Origin: Actinomycetes bacterium
GTDB lineage: Bacteria; Actinomycetota; Actinomycetes; Propionibacteriales; Nocardioidaceae
Assembly: GCA_023417775.1 (NCBI GenBank)
Contig: JAEZEJ010000062.1
Location: 11,588 to 75,587, forward strand
DNA length: 64,000 bases
Direction: 5' to 3'
The translations under genes were made by a program, and so were the position numbers. The notes beneath the pieces are model-generated. The model did not search any database, was not told the DNA's origin, and was given only the letters and a program-made list of their open reading frames with translations. Shown in pieces: positions 17,469 through 26,146 of the stretch. The number at the start of each line of letters is the position of its first letter. Positions within the stretch are counted from its first letter, which is position 1.

Positions 17469-18644
17469 TCAGACGGAGGTGCCCTGGGCTCGCTCGGCTC
17501 GGTACTGTTCAGTCGCGGCAGCCTGGGCCTTCTTGGTGGCCTCGACCGTGGCACCCGCTGAGTCAACCAGCTGGTGGTAACTGCCGCGGACCGACTCGAG
17601 AGCGCCCGTGAAGTGCGGCATGACCTGCTCAGCGAAAAGTTCATAACTGCGAAGCGTCGCGGGGTACGAAGCATAGTCGGCGCCCTGCATCAAGAAAGTG
17701 CCGTAACCCCCGGACTTCTCCTCGAGCCGCTTCAGCTGTGCGACGGCCATCTCCGGCGTTCCGATCACTGCCTTGCCACTCTCGTTCAACGCGTCGACCA
17801 GTTCGCTCACGTCGGTGAAATCACCCGACGTAGTGGGCGAGACGTTCTTCATGTAGTTCATGAGCCACAAGAAACCGTGCTCCATGTTCTTCTTCGCCTG
17901 CTCCATCGTCTCGGCGATGTGCATCGGGCCCATCAGACGCCAGGTGGACCGGTCGGGTACGGTGCCGTGCTCGGAAGCTTCCTGCTCCAGGACCTCCCAA
18001 TGCGACCCCAGCCGATCGATGGCGGCAGGGTCGGTTGCCGCCAACGACAGCAGACTGACCCCGAGGCGACCCGCAAGCTTCGGTCCAGTCGGAGAGATGG
18101 CCGCCGTGACGGCAACTTCGAAATCAGAATAAGGACGCAGCTGCAAGGCGGCATCGCGTACGGTGAACCAGTCAGACTCATGAGTGACGGTTTCGCCTGC
18201 GAAGAGTCGCAATATGACTCCTAGCGCCTCTTCCATCCGGCCACGCTGCGTGTGCGCTTCGATGCCCAGCATCTGAGCGTCACGGAGCAGCTGGCCCGGC
18301 CCGACGCCGAACATCATGCGCCCTCGCGTCATGTGATCCAATTGCACGATGCGATCGGCGAGCATGAACGGATGATGGTACGGCAGCGATGAGACTCCGG
18401 TGCCCAAACGGATGCGGCTGGTGCGTTCCGCCGCAGCAGCGATCATCAGTTCGGGCGAGGCCACGGTCTCGACGCCGCTGGAGTGGTGTTCGCCGAACCA
18501 GACCTCGTCGAACCCCAGGGCGTCGAGATGATCTACGAACTCGATGTCGCGCCGGATCGCCAGTGTCGGGTTGATACCCACCAAGTGGTACGGACCCAGG
18601 AAAACGCCGAACTTCATCCTCTTCTTCGTTGTCGCGGTAGCCAC
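17469..18644 (-). CDS. LLM class flavin-dependent monooxygenase
   Basis: A 391-residue luciferase-like TIM-barrel oxidoreductase. MKFGVFLGPYHLVGINPTLA, DEVWFGEHHSSG, RLGTGVSSLPYHHPFMLADR and TRGRMMFGVGPG are the usual family landmarks and resemble the flavin monooxygenases of limonene catabolism (LimB-like) more than F420 enzymes. It would use FMNH2 from a separate reductase, perhaps for Baeyer-Villiger or epoxidation chemistry. GTG 18644 has GAGGAG 8 bases upstream. It is divergent from the FAD oxidase, with operator F between them. Substrate is inferred only from similarity and context. Confidence 0.9.
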   Translation of the reverse strand: MATATTKKRMKFGVFLGPYHLVGINPTLAIRRDIEFVDHLDALGFDEVWFGEHHSSGVETVASPELMIAAAAERTSRIRLGTGVSSLPYHHPFMLADRIVQLDHMTRGRMMFGVGPGQLLRDAQMLGIEAHTQRGRMEEALGVILRLFAGETVTHESDWFTVRDAALQLRPYSDFEVAVTAAISPTGPKLAGRLGVSLLSLAATDPAAIDRLGSHWEVLEQEASEHGTVPDRSTWRLMGPMHIAETMEQAKKNMEHGFLWLMNYMKNVSPTTSGDFTDVSELVDALNESGKAVIGTPEMAVAQLKRLEEKSGGYGTFLMQGADYASYPATLRSYELFAEQVMPHFTGALESVRGSYHQLVDSAGATVEATKKAQAAATEQYRAERAQGTSV

Positions 18645-18692
18645 GTGTCGAACTCCTCACCAGGTCGTCAGCACCAGACGCCGACATAGATT

Positions 18693-18735
18693 ACGAACGT
18701 TCGTTAATGTTAGCTACGTTACAGAGTGCGGTCAA
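18693..18735 (-). promoter_or_regulatory. promoter F with ACGAACGTTCGT operator (divergent region)
   Basis: Leftward TTGACC (18735-18730), 17-base spacer, TAACAT (18712-18707), then a 12-bp perfect palindrome (18704-18693) three bases on. Lying between the divergent monooxygenase and oxidase genes, one operator could control both directions. Confidence 0.8.
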
Positions 18736-18783
18736 TGCAGCGGGTACCTCAGCCCGCTACCGCAATCTCGAGGAGAATCCGCC

Positions 18784-20175
18784 GTGGAACCAGTCGACCC
18801 TGCTGACATGTGGCCAGAGATGCTCGTCTCGGACGATCCCGATGTCATGCTCAGCTACGCGCGCGACCAGTCACAGTTCACCGCATATGCGCTGCCCGAG
18901 GCCGTGCTCGGGCCGCGGAACACCGCCGAAGTGGCGGCGGTCCTGCACGAGGCGGCTCGTCGTGGACTCACGGTCGCAATTCGGGGCGCGGGCACCGGAC
19001 TCAGCGGTGGAGCGAACGCCCAACCCGGCTCAGTCGTGCTGTCGACCCACCGATTGAACAGGGTCGTCGACATCGATCCCGATGAGCGGATCGCGGTGGT
19101 CCAACCTGGTGTCATCACAGGCGACCTCCGCACACAGGTCTCGCGGCATGGGCTCTGGTATCCGCCGGATCCAGGCAGCGTGGACAGTTGCTCGATCGGC
19201 GGGAACGTGGCCACGAACGCCGGCGGCATGTGTTGCGTCAAGTACGGCGTCACTCGCGACTTCGTACTCGGGCTCGAAGTCGTGCTGGCTGATGGCTCGG
19301 TGATGCGGACCGGACGTAGAACAGCAAAAGGTGTCGCTGGCTACGACTTGACCGGACTGTTGGTCGGCTCCGAAGGAACACTCGGCGTGATCACCGAAGT
19401 CACCGTACGCCTCGTGCCCCAGCCTGCCTCCGCGGCGACCGTGCTGGCCACGTTCAACACACTTGCGGCGGCCGGATCGGCAGTTCGCCATCTCACGCGC
19501 GCCAGAACTCGACTGTCCATGCTGGAGATCATGGACCGCACCACCTTGCAGGCGGTCGAATCGATGAGACCGTTGGGCATCAACACCGACACCGCCGCCA
19601 TCCTGTTGATCCAGAGCGACGAGGTCGACGGCCGCGCCGTGACGGCCGAGGCCGCCACCATCTGTCACGATGCCGGTGCCGACGACGTGATCGTCAGCGA
19701 CGATGCGCAGGAAGCGGAATTACTCCTCCAAGCACGGCGCCTTGCGCTGCCAGCGTTAGAAAGACTCGGAAGCTGGTTGCTCGACGACGTCTGCGTTCCT
19801 CGGACCCGCATTGTCGACCTGATGACCCACGTCGAGACGATCGCGGAGCACGAGGGAGTGCTGATCGGTGTATTTGGACATGCCGGGGACGGAAACATGC
19901 ATCCCACGATTATCTACGACAAGGACCTGCCCGACAGCCGGGCGGCCGCTCAACGAGCCTTCGATCAGATCACTCAGCGCGCGCTCGAACTGGGAGGAAC
20001 CATCACGGGCGAGCACGGTGTCGGACGCCTGAAGCGGACGTGGCTGGAAGCCGAACTCGACGAGACAGCCCTGCGCACACATCACGCACTCAGGTCGTCG
20101 CTAGACCCCGGCCGCCTTCTCAATCCGCAGAGCGTGACATCAGAGCAAGTGCGATTGGGATCAAAGATGGCTTAG
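18784..20175 (+). CDS. FAD-binding oxidase (GlcD/D-lactate dehydrogenase family)
   Basis: A 463-residue PCMH-type FAD oxidoreductase. FAD-domain motifs are RGAGTGLSGGAN and NVATNAGGMCCVKYG; the C-terminal cap domain ends with FGHAGDGNMHP and ITGEHGVG, which carry the metal-binding His residues of GlcD-like 2-hydroxyacid dehydrogenases. It oxidises a 2-hydroxy acid to the 2-oxo acid, passing electrons to the chain or to an acceptor. GTG 18784 follows GAGGAG at 8 bases; the longer open frame upstream runs through the promoter and is not coding. It is followed by a terminator and the tRNA. Confidence 0.9.
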   Translation: MEPVDPADMWPEMLVSDDPDVMLSYARDQSQFTAYALPEAVLGPRNTAEVAAVLHEAARRGLTVAIRGAGTGLSGGANAQPGSVVLSTHRLNRVVDIDPDERIAVVQPGVITGDLRTQVSRHGLWYPPDPGSVDSCSIGGNVATNAGGMCCVKYGVTRDFVLGLEVVLADGSVMRTGRRTAKGVAGYDLTGLLVGSEGTLGVITEVTVRLVPQPASAATVLATFNTLAAAGSAVRHLTRARTRLSMLEIMDRTTLQAVESMRPLGINTDTAAILLIQSDEVDGRAVTAEAATICHDAGADDVIVSDDAQEAELLLQARRLALPALERLGSWLLDDVCVPRTRIVDLMTHVETIAEHEGVLIGVFGHAGDGNMHPTIIYDKDLPDSRAAAQRAFDQITQRALELGGTITGEHGVGRLKRTWLEAELDETALRTHHALRSSLDPGRLLNPQSVTSEQVRLGSKMA

Positions 20176-20196
20176 ACCTACCGGCCCTCTATAGCG

Positions 20197-20231
20197 AAAG
20201 TCCCGGAAACCTAGGGTTGTCCGGGACTTTT
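20197..20231. terminator. bidirectional hairpin terminator
   Basis: An 11-bp perfect stem (20197-20207 with 20220-20230) with A runs on the left arm and T runs on the right. It lies between the FAD oxidase gene (rightward) and the tRNA gene (leftward) and can stop both. Confidence 0.8.
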
Positions 20232-20236
20232 ACCAG

Positions 20237-20310
20237 TAGCGGGGGCAGGATTTGAACCTGCGACCTCTGGGTTATGAGCCCAGCGAGCTACCGAACTGCT
20301 CCACCCCGCG
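20237..20310 (-). tRNA. initiator tRNA-fMet (CAT)
   Basis: A 74-base gene whose product folds as a full cloverleaf with anticodon CAT. Initiator features are visible: an unpaired 1-72 position (C1 opposite U72) and three consecutive G-C pairs (GGG/CCC) at the base of the anticodon stem. The TPsiC arm is GGTTCAAATCC. The CCA end is not encoded. The 3' end faces the accessory region at 1-20,236. Confidence 0.95.
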
Positions 20311-20375
20311 TCGCTGAAAGCAACTATACGGGACCGCTGCAAGGCTCCCTCACCCGGGGTCGGTCGGCCGACGAG

Positions 20376-22058
20376 TCAGCGGCGCAGCTCGGTGAACGCC
20401 ACCTCGATGTCCTCGCCCGCGATCTCGATGAGCTCGGTCGTGTCGGGCTCGGCATGCGCATCGGCGAAGATGCGACCGTCGCGGACACGGGCCGCCCGCT
20501 CCACCAGATTGCGCACGAAACGCGCATTGCCGAAGGTATCGGACGTGAACTCACCCGCCTCCTCCATCGCGGTCAGCAGTCGTCGGGTGACCTCCTGGGC
20601 GTCGTCGCGCAGCCGGTTGCCGCTGCCATCGGCCATGAGGGTCGCGATGTCCACCAGCTCGTCGGGCGAGTAGACCGCGAAGTCGATCGTGGTGGTGAAC
20701 CGCGACCGCAGTCCCGGGTTGGAGTCCAGGAAGCTCTCCATCGGCTCGGGATAGCCCGCCACGATCACCACCAGCCGATCGCGATCGTCCTCCATCCGCT
20801 TCAGCAGCGTGTCGATGGCCTCCTTGCCGAAGGGATCGCCATCGGTGAACCCGCGCGTCTGCAGCGCATAGGCCTCGTCGATGAAGAGCACCCCGCCCAT
20901 CGCACTGTCGATCAGCGCACTCGTGCGGGCGACGGTGTGACCGTGGTACTCCCCCACCATCGACGACCGATCGGCCTCCACGAGATGCCCCTGCTCCAAC
21001 ACGCCCAGCGCGGCGTACAGCCGGCCGATCAGCCGTGCGATCGTCGTCTTGCCCGTACCGGGTGGACCGGCGAAGACATAGTGCTCGGTCAGCCGTCCAG
21101 CCCGGAGACCTGCCCGCTCGCGCGCGAGGTTCGCACGGACCTGCGCGAGCAGCGACCGGACCTGCTTCTTCACCTGCTCCTGGCCGACCTGGCTGTCGAG
21201 CTCGGCGAGCACCTCGTCGACGACGTCCGAGCCCGAGGGCTCCCGATCGGCGGCGGCCGGGGACTCCTCGACCTGCGACTCGGGTCCGTCGACGGCTCGC
21301 TCCCCCGCCGCGGCGACCGGCTCGTCATCCGCCGACAACTCCGCGCGCAGCATCTCCAGCTTCGGGTTCTCCCCCAGCCCGAGCTGGAAGAGCCGCTGCG
21401 CCTCCCCCTCGTCCCCGTCGCGTCTCGCCAGCAGGCCGAGGAAGTAGTGCGCCTCCCCGTGCGCCAACGGCAGATGCTGCTGCGTCAACACGGCCTCGAG
21501 GTGCTGCCGGGCGGGAGCGGGAGCACCGAGCAGGATCAACGCGGCCGCGCTCATGATCCGCGCCTCGACCTCGAGGAAGGCGTCCCGGCCGATCACCCCC
21601 CGGGACAGCGCGACGACATCGTCCCACTGCCCGCGATAATTGGCGACGCGCGCACGGAGGAACTGTCCCGCGACGACATCGGGCGCGACCCAGCGCAGGG
21701 CCGAGTCCGCCGCATCCAGCTCCTCACGCATCAGATGGTCCGCGGCCACCGCACACCACAGGTCGGCGGGCCCGCTGAGCCCCAACGAGACATAGACCCC
21801 GATGTCGAAGCGCGCCCCGAAGTCGACCGCGAGGCGCTCGCGCTCCTGGCCGAAGCGAGCGTGATGCCCCACCATCTGCCGCAACGCCTCCGGGCGCGCC
21901 TCCTCGTCCAGCGCGTAGACGCCCAGCCAGGCGTCCGCCATCGACGGATCGCGGTCCACGGCACTCCGGAACGCCTCCAGAGCCCGCGCGCGATCTCCGC
22001 GATGGAATTCGCGCACGCCTGTCTGCCATGCACCCCGTGCGAACGCCGATAGCCTCAT
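20376..22058 (-). CDS. AAA+ ATPase with N-terminal TPR-like domain (EccA/CbbX type)
   Basis: A 560-residue protein. The N-terminal half (about 1-240) is helical and TPR-like (ALEAFRSAVDRDPSMADAWL). An acidic linker (about 245-280) follows, then a CbbX/EccA-type AAA+ domain with Walker A AGPPGTGKTT (about 320), Walker B VLFIDEAYALQ and arginine-finger region GLRSRFTTTIDF. Mycobacterial EccA of type VII secretion has the same layout and a similar length. No EccB-E, Esx, PE/PPE or Rubisco gene is nearby, so its partner is unknown. It stands alone between the tRNA and a divergent gene. Confidence 0.85.
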   Translation of the reverse strand: MRLSAFARGAWQTGVREFHRGDRARALEAFRSAVDRDPSMADAWLGVYALDEEARPEALRQMVGHHARFGQERERLAVDFGARFDIGVYVSLGLSGPADLWCAVAADHLMREELDAADSALRWVAPDVVAGQFLRARVANYRGQWDDVVALSRGVIGRDAFLEVEARIMSAAALILLGAPAPARQHLEAVLTQQHLPLAHGEAHYFLGLLARRDGDEGEAQRLFQLGLGENPKLEMLRAELSADDEPVAAAGERAVDGPESQVEESPAAADREPSGSDVVDEVLAELDSQVGQEQVKKQVRSLLAQVRANLARERAGLRAGRLTEHYVFAGPPGTGKTTIARLIGRLYAALGVLEQGHLVEADRSSMVGEYHGHTVARTSALIDSAMGGVLFIDEAYALQTRGFTDGDPFGKEAIDTLLKRMEDDRDRLVVIVAGYPEPMESFLDSNPGLRSRFTTTIDFAVYSPDELVDIATLMADGSGNRLRDDAQEVTRRLLTAMEEAGEFTSDTFGNARFVRNLVERAARVRDGRIFADAHAEPDTTELIEIAGEDIEVAFTELRR

Positions 22059-22113
22059 GGCGCCTCCTCTGCGAACCGGCTCTGGACATCTGTCTTACCA
22101 GTAGGGTCGTCAC

Positions 22114-22575
22114 ATGAGCGAGGACCGTGCCGTCGGAGCACTCGAAGCAGCCGGGATCGCCTACACGATCACCCGGCACGGGCCCGTCTCCTCGCTGGAG
22201 GAGGCCGCCCGCGCCCGCGGGGTCGAGCCGCGCTCGATCGTCAAGACCCTCGTCGTCCGCCGCGCCGATGACGACTATCTCTTCGTCCTCGTCCCCGGCG
22301 ACCGGCAGATCAGCTGGCCGAAGCTCCGCTCCCTGCTCGGCGTCTCCCGCCTGTCGATGCCTCATCAGGACACCGCCCGCGAGGTCACCGGCTACGAGCG
22401 CGGCACCATCACGCCCTTCGGCTCGACCCACCCGTGGCCCGTCATCGCCGATGCCGGGGTGACGGGGACCGTGTCGATCGGCGCCGGCGCCCACGGGATC
22501 GCAGCCACCGTGGACGCCCACGCGATGATCGAGGTGCTCGGCGCTCAGGTCGCCGACGTCACCGAGCCGCTCTGA
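22114..22575 (+). CDS. YbaK/EbsC aminoacyl-tRNA deacylase family protein
   Basis: A 153-residue single-domain protein of the YbaK/ProX group, which hydrolyses mischarged tRNA such as Cys-tRNA(Pro). The conserved lysine is in SIVKTLVVRR and the GxxxPFG-type motif is RGTITPFG. A TAGGGT hexamer ends only six bases before the ATG, so the mRNA may be leaderless. The last 31 bases overlap the end of the convergent RND gene. Which amino acid is removed cannot be told. Confidence 0.88.
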   Translation: MSEDRAVGALEAAGIAYTITRHGPVSSLEEAARARGVEPRSIVKTLVVRRADDDYLFVLVPGDRQISWPKLRSLLGVSRLSMPHQDTAREVTGYERGTITPFGSTHPWPVIADAGVTGTVSIGAGAHGIAATVDAHAMIEVLGAQVADVTEPL

Positions 22576-25500
22576 CGCCGCCGCGTGACACGGTCGCGCA
22601 GCCGCTCCACCAGCAGGTAGAGCACCGGCACGAGCACGAGCGTCAGCAGCGTCGAGGTCACCAGGCCGCCGATGACCACGATCGCCAGCGGCTGGGAGAT
22701 GAATGCGCTGCCGCCGGTCAGCCCGAAGGCCATCGGCGTCAGTGCGCCGATCGTCGCGAGCGATGTCATGAGGATCGGCCGCAGGCGATGCCGCGCGCCT
22801 TCCTCCACCGCCGCCCGCGCATCGAGACCCTGCTCGCGATACTGGTTGACCAGGTCGATCAGCACGATCGCATTGGTGACCACGATGCCGATCAACATCA
22901 GCATGCCGATCAGCGATGGCACGCCCAGCGGGATCCCGGTCGCGACCAGCAGGCCGATCGAGCCGGTCGCGGCGAAGGGGATCGACACCAGCAGGATGAG
23001 CGGCTGCACCAACGAGCGGAAGGTGCCCACCATGATCAGGTAGACGATCAGCACCGCGAGCAGGAGCGCCAGACCCAGCTGCGCGAAGGCCTCGTCCTGG
23101 TCCGCCGCCACGCCACCGATGGTCGCCTCGGCGCCGTCGGGCAGATCGAGCCCGTCGATCGCCGACTGCAACGACGTGGTCACCGAGCCGAGATCGTCGC
23201 TCTCCGGCGTGGTCGACACGGTGATCGAGCGATCGCCGTCCAGGCGCGTCACCGTCGTCGGCACCAGCACCTCCTCGACATTCGCGACCTGACCGAGGGT
23301 GACACCTGGCCCCAGCGGCGTCTGCTGCAATGCCTCCACGCCCTGCGGTGCCTCGCCCATCGCGAGGACGGCGTCACGACGCTCGCCGTCGAGCACGACG
23401 CTGCCCAGCGGCACCGGCTGCAGCGCGCTGGCGACGATGCCCGCCAGCGCCGTCTCGTCGAGACCCGCCTGCGCGGCAGCCGCCTGATCGAGGGTCACCG
23501 AGACGACCGGCTGCTCCCCCGATGCATTGGACGTGACGTCCTCGGCACCGTCGATGTCCTGCACCGCCTCGAGCACCTGGTCGCCGGCCTGCTCCAAGGT
23601 CTCGGGATCGTCCGCGGTGACCACGACATCGAGGCTCGAGCCGAAGCCGCCCGTCGCATCGAGTGTCACGCGCCCGACATCGTCGAGACCGTCGATCGCC
23701 TCGCGGATCCGTCCGTGCAGCGCCTCCTGGTCGACGTCCTCGTCGGTCGTGACCGAGAACGAGGCGTCGCTGGATCCGGCGATCGCCATGATGCCCTCGC
23801 CGCCACCGACCGTCGTCTGCACGGTCTCGACGCCCTCCACGTCGGCCAGCGCCTCCTCGACCTGCGTCGCGGCCTCGTCCTGGCGCGCGAGCGAGGCACC
23901 CGGCTCGAGCTCCTGGGTGATCGCGACCGTGTTCTGTCCGGTGTCGCCGAGGAAGTTCGTCTTCAGCAACGGGGTCAGCGCGACGGTGCCGACGAGGATC
24001 GCCACTGCCACCACGAGGGTGATGAAGGGGTGCGCATTCGTGCGATGCAGGATCGGCAGGTACAGCCGCTGCAGGAAGCCGTCGCGCTCCTCGTCCTCGA
24101 TCTCCTCCATCGTCTTCGGCTGCGCGACCGGCTTGAGGAACCAGCCCGCGATGACCGGCACGATGGTCAGCGCCACCACGAGCGAGGCGATCAGCGCGAG
24201 CGAGACGGTCAGCGCGAAGGGCCGGAAGAGCTCGCCCACCTGCCCGCCGACGACCGCGATCGGCAGGAAGACGGCCGCGGTGGCCAGCGTGGCCGAGGTG
24301 ATCGCCCCCGCGACCTCCTTCACGCCCGTGATGATCGCCTCGTATTTCGGCCTGCCATAGGACAGATGTCGTTTGATGTTCTCGATGACGACGATCGAGT
24401 CGTCCACGACACGGCCGATGGCGACCGTGAGCGCCCCGAGCGTCAGGATGTTGAGCGAGTAGCCCCCGACGTACAGGCCGATGAAGGCCAGCAGCAGCGA
24501 CAACGGGATCGAGATCGCGGTGACCAGCGTCGAACGCAGCGACAGCAGGAAGATCAAGATGACGACGATCGCGAACACCAGGCCGAGCGCACCCTCGACG
24601 GTCAGGTCCTCGACGGACTTCTCGATGAACGGGGCCTGATCGAAGACGACGTCCACGCTCGCGCCGTTGCCGACGGCGCTCTCGATATCGCCGAAGACGT
24701 CCTGCACCTGGTGGGAGATGTCGACGGTGTTGCCGTCCGGGGTCTTGGTGATGCCGATCGAGATGCTCGGGCGGCCGTCGGTGCGCGAGATCGAGGAGGC
24801 CGCGGCGTCGTCGATCGAGACATCGGCGACCTGTCCCAACGTGGTGGGCTGTTGCGCGCCGACCATCGGCAGCGCCGTGAGGTCCTCGATGCCGGTGAAC
24901 TGCGTTCCCACCTGCACCGTCAACGCCGAGTCGCCGTCGGTGAGCGTGCCGGCCGGCACGAGCGCGCCATTGTTCTCCAGGGTCGTGCCGATCGCCTGCG
25001 TGTCCAGGCCCGCCGCGGCGAGCGCCTCCTGGTTCGGCGCGATCCGCACCTGCTGCGTGGGCGCACCCGAGACCGTCACCTCGCGCACCCCGTCGAGATC
25101 GGACAGGACCGGCACGACCTCGTCCTGGACGCTCGCCGAGAGCGTCGACAGGTCGTCATCGCTGGCCACCGACAGCTGGATCACGGGGAAGTCGTCGACG
25201 CTGCCGGCGAACACCTCGGGTGCCGCATCATCGGGCAGGCCGGCGGTCGGACCGTTGAGCCGATTGGTGAGGTCCTGACGCGCCTGCCCGAGATCCGTGC
25301 CGTAGTCGAGCTCGACCAGCACGGTCGAGACACCGCTGCTCGAGGTCGCATTGGTGGCGGCGACGCCGCCGACCGCCCGGACAGCCGTCTCGACCGGCTC
25401 GGTGATCTGCTGATCGATGACCTCCGGCGACGAGCCCGGGTCGGTCGTGACGACCGCCATGACCGGCAACTGCAGCGACGGGATCAGTTCCAGCTTGAGG

Positions 25501-25595
25501 CTGGTCAGCGACACGAAGCCGAAGATGGCGACGATCACCGTCGACAGGCCGACGAAGGCACGATTGCGCAGGCTGAACCGAGCGAGAAGAGACAC
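22545..25595 (-). CDS. RND family efflux transporter permease
   Basis: A 1016-residue AcrB/HAE-type transporter: one N-terminal helix, a large extracytoplasmic loop, a central bundle of six helices, a second loop and a second bundle. Family motifs include GRVVDDSIVVIENIKRH in the TM4 area (the Asp pair of the proton relay) and VVTNAIVLIDLVNQYREQG in the second half. HAE-type rather than MmpL-type RND pumps occur but are less common in actinobacteria; no MFP or outer-membrane partner is adjacent. GTG 25595 follows AGGAG. Divergent from a MarR gene, which probably represses it. Confidence 0.92.
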   Translation of the reverse strand: MSLLARFSLRNRAFVGLSTVIVAIFGFVSLTSLKLELIPSLQLPVMAVVTTDPGSSPEVIDQQITEPVETAVRAVGGVAATNATSSSGVSTVLVELDYGTDLGQARQDLTNRLNGPTAGLPDDAAPEVFAGSVDDFPVIQLSVASDDDLSTLSASVQDEVVPVLSDLDGVREVTVSGAPTQQVRIAPNQEALAAAGLDTQAIGTTLENNGALVPAGTLTDGDSALTVQVGTQFTGIEDLTALPMVGAQQPTTLGQVADVSIDDAAASSISRTDGRPSISIGITKTPDGNTVDISHQVQDVFGDIESAVGNGASVDVVFDQAPFIEKSVEDLTVEGALGLVFAIVVILIFLLSLRSTLVTAISIPLSLLLAFIGLYVGGYSLNILTLGALTVAIGRVVDDSIVVIENIKRHLSYGRPKYEAIITGVKEVAGAITSATLATAAVFLPIAVVGGQVGELFRPFALTVSLALIASLVVALTIVPVIAGWFLKPVAQPKTMEEIEDEERDGFLQRLYLPILHRTNAHPFITLVVAVAILVGTVALTPLLKTNFLGDTGQNTVAITQELEPGASLARQDEAATQVEEALADVEGVETVQTTVGGGEGIMAIAGSSDASFSVTTDEDVDQEALHGRIREAIDGLDDVGRVTLDATGGFGSSLDVVVTADDPETLEQAGDQVLEAVQDIDGAEDVTSNASGEQPVVSVTLDQAAAAQAGLDETALAGIVASALQPVPLGSVVLDGERRDAVLAMGEAPQGVEALQQTPLGPGVTLGQVANVEEVLVPTTVTRLDGDRSITVSTTPESDDLGSVTTSLQSAIDGLDLPDGAEATIGGVAADQDEAFAQLGLALLLAVLIVYLIMVGTFRSLVQPLILLVSIPFAATGSIGLLVATGIPLGVPSLIGMLMLIGIVVTNAIVLIDLVNQYREQGLDARAAVEEGARHRLRPILMTSLATIGALTPMAFGLTGGSAFISQPLAIVVIGGLVTSTLLTLVLVPVLYLLVERLRDRVTRRRQSGSVTSAT

Positions 25596-25607
25596 GGTGC
25601 TCCTAGA

Positions 25608-25630
25608 ATAGTTAGCGTCGGACTAACTAT
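25608..25630. promoter_or_regulatory. MarR-type operator in divergent region
   Basis: ATAGTTAG (25608-25615) and CTAACTAT (25623-25630) form a perfect inverted repeat with a 7-base spacer in a 49-base gap between the RND pump and MarR genes. Size and position fit a MarR dimer site controlling both starts. Confidence 0.8.
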
Positions 25631-25644
25631 GACAGGAGCGATCA

Positions 25645-26079
25645 ATGACCGAGCGTGAGGATCTGGTGGCGACGCTGGCCTCCGATCAGCTGACGATCGC
25701 GATGTTCCTCGTCCGCCGGGACCAGACCGCCCGCACCCTGCCGACCCAGCAGCTCAACACCCTCTTCGTCATCCGCGCCCTGGAGACCCCCACCGCGCAT
25801 GAGGTCGCCGACCGACTGGGCGTCAGCGCGGCGACGGTATCGGGCCTGCTGAGCCGCCTCTCCGACCGGGGCTATATCGAGCGGCGCGTCTCCCCCGCCG
25901 ATGGTCGCGCGCGCATCGTCGTCATCACGGACGAGGGTGAACGCCTCCTGCAGGAGATGCTCACCCTCGCCCACGATGCCAATCGCGATCTGCTCGACTC
26001 CCTCGGCCTGGAGGATCTGCGAGCCCTCGTCCGCGGCACCACCGCGCTACGCCACGCCGCCGAGCGACTCGACACATGA
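25645..26079 (+). CDS. MarR family transcriptional regulator
   Basis: A 144-residue winged-helix regulator with HTH VADRLGVSAATVSGLLSRL and wing DRGYIERRVSPADGRARIVVI (basic and typical of MarR). ATG 25645 has AGGAG at 7 bases. Its divergence from the RND pump and the inverted repeat between them support a classic drug- or metabolite-responsive repressor/pump pair; the inducer is unknown. Confidence 0.9.
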   Translation: MTEREDLVATLASDQLTIAMFLVRRDQTARTLPTQQLNTLFVIRALETPTAHEVADRLGVSAATVSGLLSRLSDRGYIERRVSPADGRARIVVITDEGERLLQEMLTLAHDANRDLLDSLGLEDLRALVRGTTALRHAAERLDT

Positions 26080-26082
26080 GAA

Positions 26083-26132
26083 TGGCCGGTCGCGACCCCG
26101 TCCGATACCTCGAGACGGGCCGCGACCGGCCA
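26083..26132. terminator. bidirectional terminator hairpin
   Basis: A 12-bp perfect stem (26083-26094 with 26121-26132), extended inward by three G-C pairs after one mismatch, lies between the convergent MarR and UPF0182 genes. Confidence 0.75.
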
Positions 26133-26146
26133 GACATCGCCCGCGG

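Noticed and set aside
22434..25658. 1074-codon open frame on the + strand
   Set aside because: It is the mirror of the RND pump: Arg/Asp/His-rich translation without any domain, a by-product of high GC opposite a long gene.
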